A stretch of DNA of 64,000 bases from Mycolicibacterium rufum (lineage in GTDB: Bacteria; Actinomycetota; Actinomycetes; Mycobacteriales; Mycobacteriaceae), in assembly GCF_022374875.2 (NCBI RefSeq), contig NZ_CP092427.2:4216001-4280000 (forward strand), written 5' to 3'. Every line of letters starts with the position of its first letter. Position 1 is the first letter of the stretch. This document shows positions 60,229-64,000 of the stretch, piece by piece. Position numbers and translations under genes: made by a program. Under the pieces are notes generated by a model. The model was not told the DNA's origin. It made no database searches and saw only the letters and a list, made by a program, of their open reading frames with translations.

Positions 60229-61388
60229 GTCACCGCCAGCAGCGCGATGTCGTCGTGCGGCCGGCCGTCCGCGTACTCGACGACGTGCTGCTCCACCGCC
60301 TCGCAGACCACGTCGGGCGCCGCACCGGCGTACGCCGGCAGCAGGCCGAGCAGCCGCTCCACCCCGAACATGCCCTGCGCGCCGTGCGCTTCGTCGACGC
60401 CGTCGGTGAACATCAGCATCGTGTCGCCACGGTGCAGACGCAGCGAGATGGTGCGGTATTCGATGCCAGGCACCATGCCGCAGGCGGTGCCGAAGATCTC
60501 GAGCTGTTCGACGTGCCCGTCGGTGCGCAGCACGATCGGGGCCGGATGCCCCGCCGCGGCCAGCTCCACGTCGGCGTGTCCGCCGTCGGGGGCGACGTCG
60601 GCCCGCGCACAGAGCACCGTGACGAACTGATCGGTGCCGGCTTCGTAGAGCACGCTGTTGAGCGCACGCAGCAGGGCGGCGGGATGACGGTCGAAATGCG
60701 CTGCGGTGCGGATGCTCTGGCGGGTGCGTCCGGTCACCGCGGCCGCTTCGACCCCCTTGCCGCAGACGTCGCCGAGGGTGATCAGCCAGTCGCGGCCGGA
60801 CCCGAGCACGTCGTAGAAGTCTCCGCCGAGGTCGATGTGTTCGGCGGCGGGGCGGTAGCGCGCCGCGAGCCGGAGATGGTCGACCTCCGGGAGAGACGGC
60901 GGCCGCAGCGCGCTGGTGAGCACCGTCGCGATCTGCCCGCGCTCCTCGTAGAGCCGAGCCGAGTCGAGCGCGATCGCCGCGCGGGCTGCCAGCCGGGCGG
61001 CGAACGCGATGTCCTCGGCGTCGAAGCCGCCGCGGCGGGCCAGCAGCAGGGCGCCCAGCGTGGTGCCGCGCGCATTGAGGCCGACGGCCAGCAGTTGGTC
61101 CAGGCCGAGGGCGAGCAGCTCACCGCGCAGCGTCGGGTGCGGCAGGATGCCGGCCAGGGCGGGGTCGCGGGTGTCCTCGGTGACGTCGGTGTTGCCGGTG
61201 CGCAGCAACCTGTCCAGCCGGGTACCGGCGGTCGTGGCCAGCGCGACCGTCGCGGTGAATCCGACCGCCTCGCCGCCCTGCAGCCGCAGCACGCCGGTGC
61301 GGGCGTCGGGCAACGCGAGCACCGCCCAGTCGGCGAGCTCGGGGCGCAGCAGCGTCAGCAACCGCATCGCCGTGCGTCGAGGGTTCAA
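60216..61388 (-). CDS. GAF-SpoIIE (PP2C) phosphatase
   Basis: The product (390 aa) has an N-terminal GAF-like sensor (about 10-145), a short coiled linker, and the SpoIIE-type PP2C domain (about 165-388) with metal-site motifs LGGDFYDV (187-194), LGDVCGKG and, at the end, GRPHDDIALLAV. RsbU-type phosphatases dephosphorylate STAS anti-anti-sigma factors. The overlapping B12-sensor gene and the STAS genes starting about 280 bp away support such a pathway. Confidence 0.9.
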   Translation of the reverse strand: MNPRRTAMRLLTLLRPELADWAVLALPDARTGVLRLQGGEAVGFTATVALATTAGTRLDRLLRTGNTDVTEDTRDPALAGILPHPTLRGELLALGLDQLLAVGLNARGTTLGALLLARRGGFDAEDIAFAARLAARAAIALDSARLYEERGQIATVLTSALRPPSLPEVDHLRLAARYRPAAEHIDLGGDFYDVLGSGRDWLITLGDVCGKGVEAAAVTGRTRQSIRTAAHFDRHPAALLRALNSVLYEAGTDQFVTVLCARADVAPDGGHADVELAAAGHPAPIVLRTDGHVEQLEIFGTACGMVPGIEYRTISLRLHRGDTMLMFTDGVDEAHGAQGMFGVERLLGLLPAYAGAAPDVVCEAVEQHVVEYADGRPHDDIALLAVTCGR

Positions 61389-61663
61389 CGAACCGGCCAG
61401 GCCGCTCTCGACCTCTTCGGCCAGTTGTATGCGCGTACGGACTGCCCACCTCCGAATCGCTCGCCGCCGCCAGACCCCTTCACGGTAGTCCCCGCGGACG
61501 ACGGTTCGCGCGGGTCGGCGAGGTTGGCATGCGCACCCGCCGCCGCACTCCGATAGCCTGTACCCGGTCGTCGCTCCCGGCGCCGCATCTTCTCAGGTTC
61601 AGACTGCAGCCTCCCGACATACCCGACCCGTTCCCGGGTTCGGGTGAGACGAGGCTCTCCGAC

Positions 61664-62002
61664 GTGCAGCAATTCACCGAACATCAGGTCGACGGCGTGC
61701 TCGTCGTCGCCGCATCCGGTGCCGTCGACATGCTGACCGCCCCCGCTCTGCAGGACGTGATGACCGCGGCAGCGGACCGCCATCCCGCCGGTCTGATCCT
61801 CGACATGACCGACGTGGAGTTCCTCGGATCCGCGGGGATGCAGGTGCTGATGACCACCCGCAAGCGGCTCGGAGCCGAGACCCGGTTCGCGGTGGTGGCC
61901 GACGGGCCGGCGACCAGCCGGCCGCTGACGATCACCGGCATCGCCGACTACATCGAGATGTTCTCCTCCCTCGAGGGCGCGCTGACCAACTTCGCGGATT
62001 GA
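61664..62002 (+). CDS. STAS anti-sigma-factor antagonist
   Basis: The product has 112 residues from the GTG at 61664; the frame stays open upstream but without likeness. STAS core: VVAASGAVDMLTAPAL, then LDMTDVEFLGSAGM with S56 as the likely phosphorylation site. It would be dephosphorylated by the divergent SpoIIE phosphatase and then bind an anti-sigma factor. Confidence 0.85.
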   Translation: MQQFTEHQVDGVLVVAASGAVDMLTAPALQDVMTAAADRHPAGLILDMTDVEFLGSAGMQVLMTTRKRLGAETRFAVVADGPATSRPLTITGIADYIEMFSSLEGALTNFAD

Positions 62003-62004
62003 AT

Positions 62005-62030
62005 GTTTGGGATTCCGCGGGTGCGGGAAC
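62005..62030 (+). promoter_or_regulatory. Possible SigF-type promoter of the CsbD-like gene
   Basis: GTTT (62005-62008), a 16-bp spacer and GGGAAC (62025-62030) resemble the mycobacterial SigF consensus GTTT-N15-17-GGGTA, with one deviation in the -10 element. It lies about 80 bp before the CsbD-like gene, a common SigF target. Confidence 0.3.
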
Positions 62031-62112
62031 AGACGCATCGCTGAGCGGCCGGGCCGCTCCCCGGAGCGGCCGGCGAGGTCCCCGGGCTGACCACTGCAGA
62101 GGGAGCGCTCCC

Positions 62113-62355
62113 GTGGGTGACAACAATTCCGGTCCCGAAGAAGCCGTCAAGGGCGTCGTCGAAGGCGTCAAGGGCAAGGCCAAAGAGGTCGTCGGCGTCG
62201 TGACCGGCCGCGACGATCTGCAGCGCGAGGGCGAGGCCCAGCAGGACAAGGCCGACGCGCAGCGTGAGGCCGCGCAGAAGGAAGCCGAGGCCGAGAAGGC
62301 CCGCGCCGAAGCCAAGGCCAACGAGGCGCGGCAGAAGGCGGCCGAACAGTCCTAG
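62113..62355 (+). CDS. CsbD-like general-stress protein
   Basis: The product has 80 residues from the GTG at 62113. The N-terminal part has the CsbD-type pattern VKGVVEGVKGKAKEVVG, followed by a charged helix of Ala, Glu, Lys and Gln repeats (QREAAQKEAEAEKARAEAKA). Proteins of this kind are abundant under stress and partly disordered. Its place between two STAS genes fits control by an alternative sigma factor. Confidence 0.75.
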   Translation: MGDNNSGPEEAVKGVVEGVKGKAKEVVGVVTGRDDLQREGEAQQDKADAQREAAQKEAEAEKARAEAKANEARQKAAEQS

Positions 62356-62370
62356 CCTGACATTCGTGCC

Positions 62371-62778
62371 ATGACCGTCACGTCCATTCGCAGCAGGTCA
62401 GCCGACAGTCGGAGCTTCTCTGTCGCTTCGACGTCGCTGACTGTTGCGTGCCGGACGCGTGGTCGGGGGCGCGACAAGGAGGCGACCGTCGCGGTCACCG
62501 GCGAGGTGGACGCGGCCAACGCCAAGCATTTCGCGCACGCGGTCCGCGAGGCCGCGGGCGCGTCCAGGACGGTGATCGTCGACCTGACCGACGTACCGTT
62601 TCTGGCGTTCGACGGCGCGTCGGCGCTCTACGCCATCAGCGCGCACTTCTCCCGCGAGGACGTCACCTGGTGTGTGGTCGGCAGTCCCGCGGTCACCCGC
62701 GTGCTGCAACTGTGCGATCCCGAGGGTTTGATCCCGCAGGCCGTGATCCCGGTGCTGCGGGGAGTCGAGCCGGCCTGA
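62371..62778 (+). CDS. STAS-domain protein lacking the usual phospho-serine
   Basis: The product (135 aa) has a STAS fold (ATVAVTGEVDAANAKHFAHA, then VIVDLTDVPFLAFDGASALY) after a 35-residue basic head. At the place of the phosphorylated Ser/Thr (FLxSxG) it has FLAFDG (77-82). It may therefore act as a constitutive antagonist or have another partner. Confidence 0.75.
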   Translation: MTVTSIRSRSADSRSFSVASTSLTVACRTRGRGRDKEATVAVTGEVDAANAKHFAHAVREAAGASRTVIVDLTDVPFLAFDGASALYAISAHFSREDVTWCVVGSPAVTRVLQLCDPEGLIPQAVIPVLRGVEPA

Positions 62779-63185
62779 CCGTTCGCGGGCGGGCGATCGC
62801 AGCGAACTGCACGCCGCCGAGGAGGGGGCGGTACCAAGACTTTGCTGACGTGTCGCGGTGTGAGATGGCGCTCACTTTGGCCGCCAAAACTAAGAATCCG
62901 TGTTTCGGAGGTTTGCGTCACACCCGCTGCGTGGGGTTGCGGATCGCCGGTCACGCACTGTTCACCGCCGGTTTCCGGATTGCCATCTCCAGATAACAAC
63001 TGGATAACGAAGAGAATCCTAAGTATGCCCTGAGAGTCTGCGGCCGTCCGCGGCGGCCGGTGACCTTTGGCACCTCTGACCTTGAATTTCCGTCGTTAGA
63101 CTCGGCTCAGACCGCGCCCGCGAGGGTTGCTGACAGACGGAATCGATCCCGGGGAAGTTCGTCCCGGCGGAGGTGAGATCTACAG
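62779..63185. other. 407-bp upstream region of the beta-propeller gene
   Basis: No gene is credible. The stretch 62980-63030 is AT-richer (CAGATAACAACTGGATAACG) and may hold the promoter. GGAGGTGAG at 63169-63177 is the ribosome binding site of the next gene. Confidence 0.45.
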
Positions 63186-64000
63186 ATGGCTAACTTTGTG
63201 ATGCCCACGGGGCGGATGCGCCAGGACGGCACGACTGCGCCCGGTGGGGCCGCTGTGACCGACGGTGCTCTCGTGGACGCTGTGGCTGCCGACGTGGTGC
63301 TCGAGCGGGAGATCGCGCTGGGTCACGGCCCCGTGGGCGACCTTGCCGCGGGTTCCGGCGCCGTCGCCGTGGCCGCACCGGCCGACGACACCCTCACGCT
63401 TCTGGACGCGGCCTCGCTGACCGCGCGCGCCACCGTCGCCGTCGACGGCGAGCCGACGGCCGTCGTGGTCTCCGACGACCGCGCGTACGTCAGCACGACG
63501 TCGGCCAACCAGGACGCCGTCGCCGTCGTCGACCTCGAGGCGGGACGGGTCACGACGACGTTTCCGGTGGCCTCCGGCGTCACCGCGCTGGCGGTCAGCC
63601 CCGACGGCAAGCGCGTCTACGCGGGCCGCGCGACGGGCGAGCGCGTCGAGGTGACCGTCATCGACGTCACCGCCGAGCGCGCCGGGACCATCGACATCGG
63701 GCGCGGCCCGGCGGCCAACATCGACGCGCTGGCGGTGGATCCGCGCGGTCGCCGGCTCTTCGTCGCCGTCACCGACGACCGCGGCAGCCAGCTGGTCATC
63801 GTCGACGCCGAGACCACCCGCGTGCACCGCGTCGTACCGGTCGGATCGCCGCTGCGCGACCTCGCCTGTGCGGGCGACACCCTCTACGCGCTGAGCTCCG
63901 ACCGCGCCGTCGGCGGCGCCGTCCACGTCATCGACCTGGCCACCGCACGGGTGACCGACACGGTGATCGTCGGCGGGGCGCCGACACAGCTCGCGCTGAG
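63186..64000 (+). CDS. YncE-like beta-propeller protein (cut by window end)
   Basis: The frame from the ATG at 63186 runs off the window. The 271 visible residues show repeated beta-propeller blades of about 45 residues: VAVVDLEAGRVTTTFPVASG, LAVSPDGKRVYAGRATGE, LAVDPRGRRLFVAVTDDRG and VHVIDLATARVTDTVIVGG. No signal peptide. Such proteins are surface or cytosolic scaffolds of unknown ligand. The C-terminal part is not visible. Confidence 0.8.
   Translation, partial: MANFVMPTGRMRQDGTTAPGGAAVTDGALVDAVAADVVLEREIALGHGPVGDLAAGSGAVAVAAPADDTLTLLDAASLTARATVAVDGEPTAVVVSDDRAYVSTTSANQDAVAVVDLEAGRVTTTFPVASGVTALAVSPDGKRVYAGRATGERVEVTVIDVTAERAGTIDIGRGPAANIDALAVDPRGRRLFVAVTDDRGSQLVIVDAETTRVHRVVPVGSPLRDLACAGDTLYALSSDRAVGGAVHVIDLATARVTDTVIVGGAPTQLAL

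Noticed and set aside
1..64000. CRISPR arrays
   Set aside because: No set of regularly spaced direct repeats with unique spacers was seen; the phased 9-bp repeats at the island ends are too short and too close.

Overview
The window is high-GC actinobacterial DNA and most likely comes from a fast-growing mycobacterium (Mycolicibacterium or Mycobacterium). Support: a clear EspR homologue, a 13E12-type DUF222/HNH gene, a PE-PPE domain protein, a wax ester synthase/DGAT, F420-type DUF385 proteins, a WhiB protein, and frequent GTG starts with ATGA/GTGA-coupled genes. I made no species assignment; everything here is read from sequence.

Region 1 (1-565) is the 3' end of a CocE/NonD hydrolase gene. 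It is followed by a tRNA with a UAA anticodon (620-693).

Region 2 (about 650-15425) is an accretion of mobile DNA on that tRNA. The 3' part of the tRNA gene is repeated as a 45-bp direct repeat (44/45 identical) at 11085-11129, which marks an island of about 10.4 kb. Just inside both ends lie 11-bp-phased GCGTCAGCG-like repeats that look like integrase arm sites. The island holds a frameshifted Ser/Thr kinase, a degraded DUF385 copy, an excisionase, a C-terminal integrase relic, a membrane-anchored protein, an HNH-like protein and a second membrane protein. That second membrane gene is split by an IS21-family element with a 5-bp target duplication. Beyond attR lies a second mobile stretch: an IS3 element (3-bp duplication), a protein with a HEPN-like RNxxxH motif, small phage-like genes and an N-terminal integrase fragment that ends in a chromosomal DUF385 gene. 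No intact integrase is visible.

Region 3 (15.4-29.6 kb) is chromosomal. It holds a disordered secreted protein, espR, a GIY-YIG protein, a 4-hydroxybenzoate cluster (MFS, IclR, PobA), an amino-acid permease fused to a stress-protein-like tail and coupled to a tandem universal stress protein, a cupin, and a 13E12 gene.

Region 4 (29.5-43.6 kb) is metabolic. A minus-strand block runs MFS, redoxin, VOC protein, nitrile hydratase beta, alpha and accessory subunits, then an NmrA-like protein. Next come an FAD/MOSC gene pair, a WhiB protein, and a LysR gene divergent from a hydrolase / isochorismatase / DUF1348 / PNPOx-like cluster. A polar amino-acid ABC transporter with fused binding protein and permease closes the region.

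Region 5 (43.6-64 kb) holds envelope, lipid and signalling genes: secreted proteins, a PE-PPE protein, VanX-like dipeptidase, ClC channel, WS/DGAT, and a GNAT gene and an amine oxidase gene separated by an IS481-family element inserted in their shared CTAG stop codons. A yybP-ykoY (manganese) riboswitch precedes a GDT1/UPF0016 exporter. Near the end a stand-alone cobalamin-binding protein with the CarH-type W-x9-EH motif overlaps a GAF-SpoIIE phosphatase gene. Two STAS proteins and a CsbD-like protein lie just across from it, which suggests a B12- or light-responsive partner-switching module. The window ends inside a beta-propeller gene.
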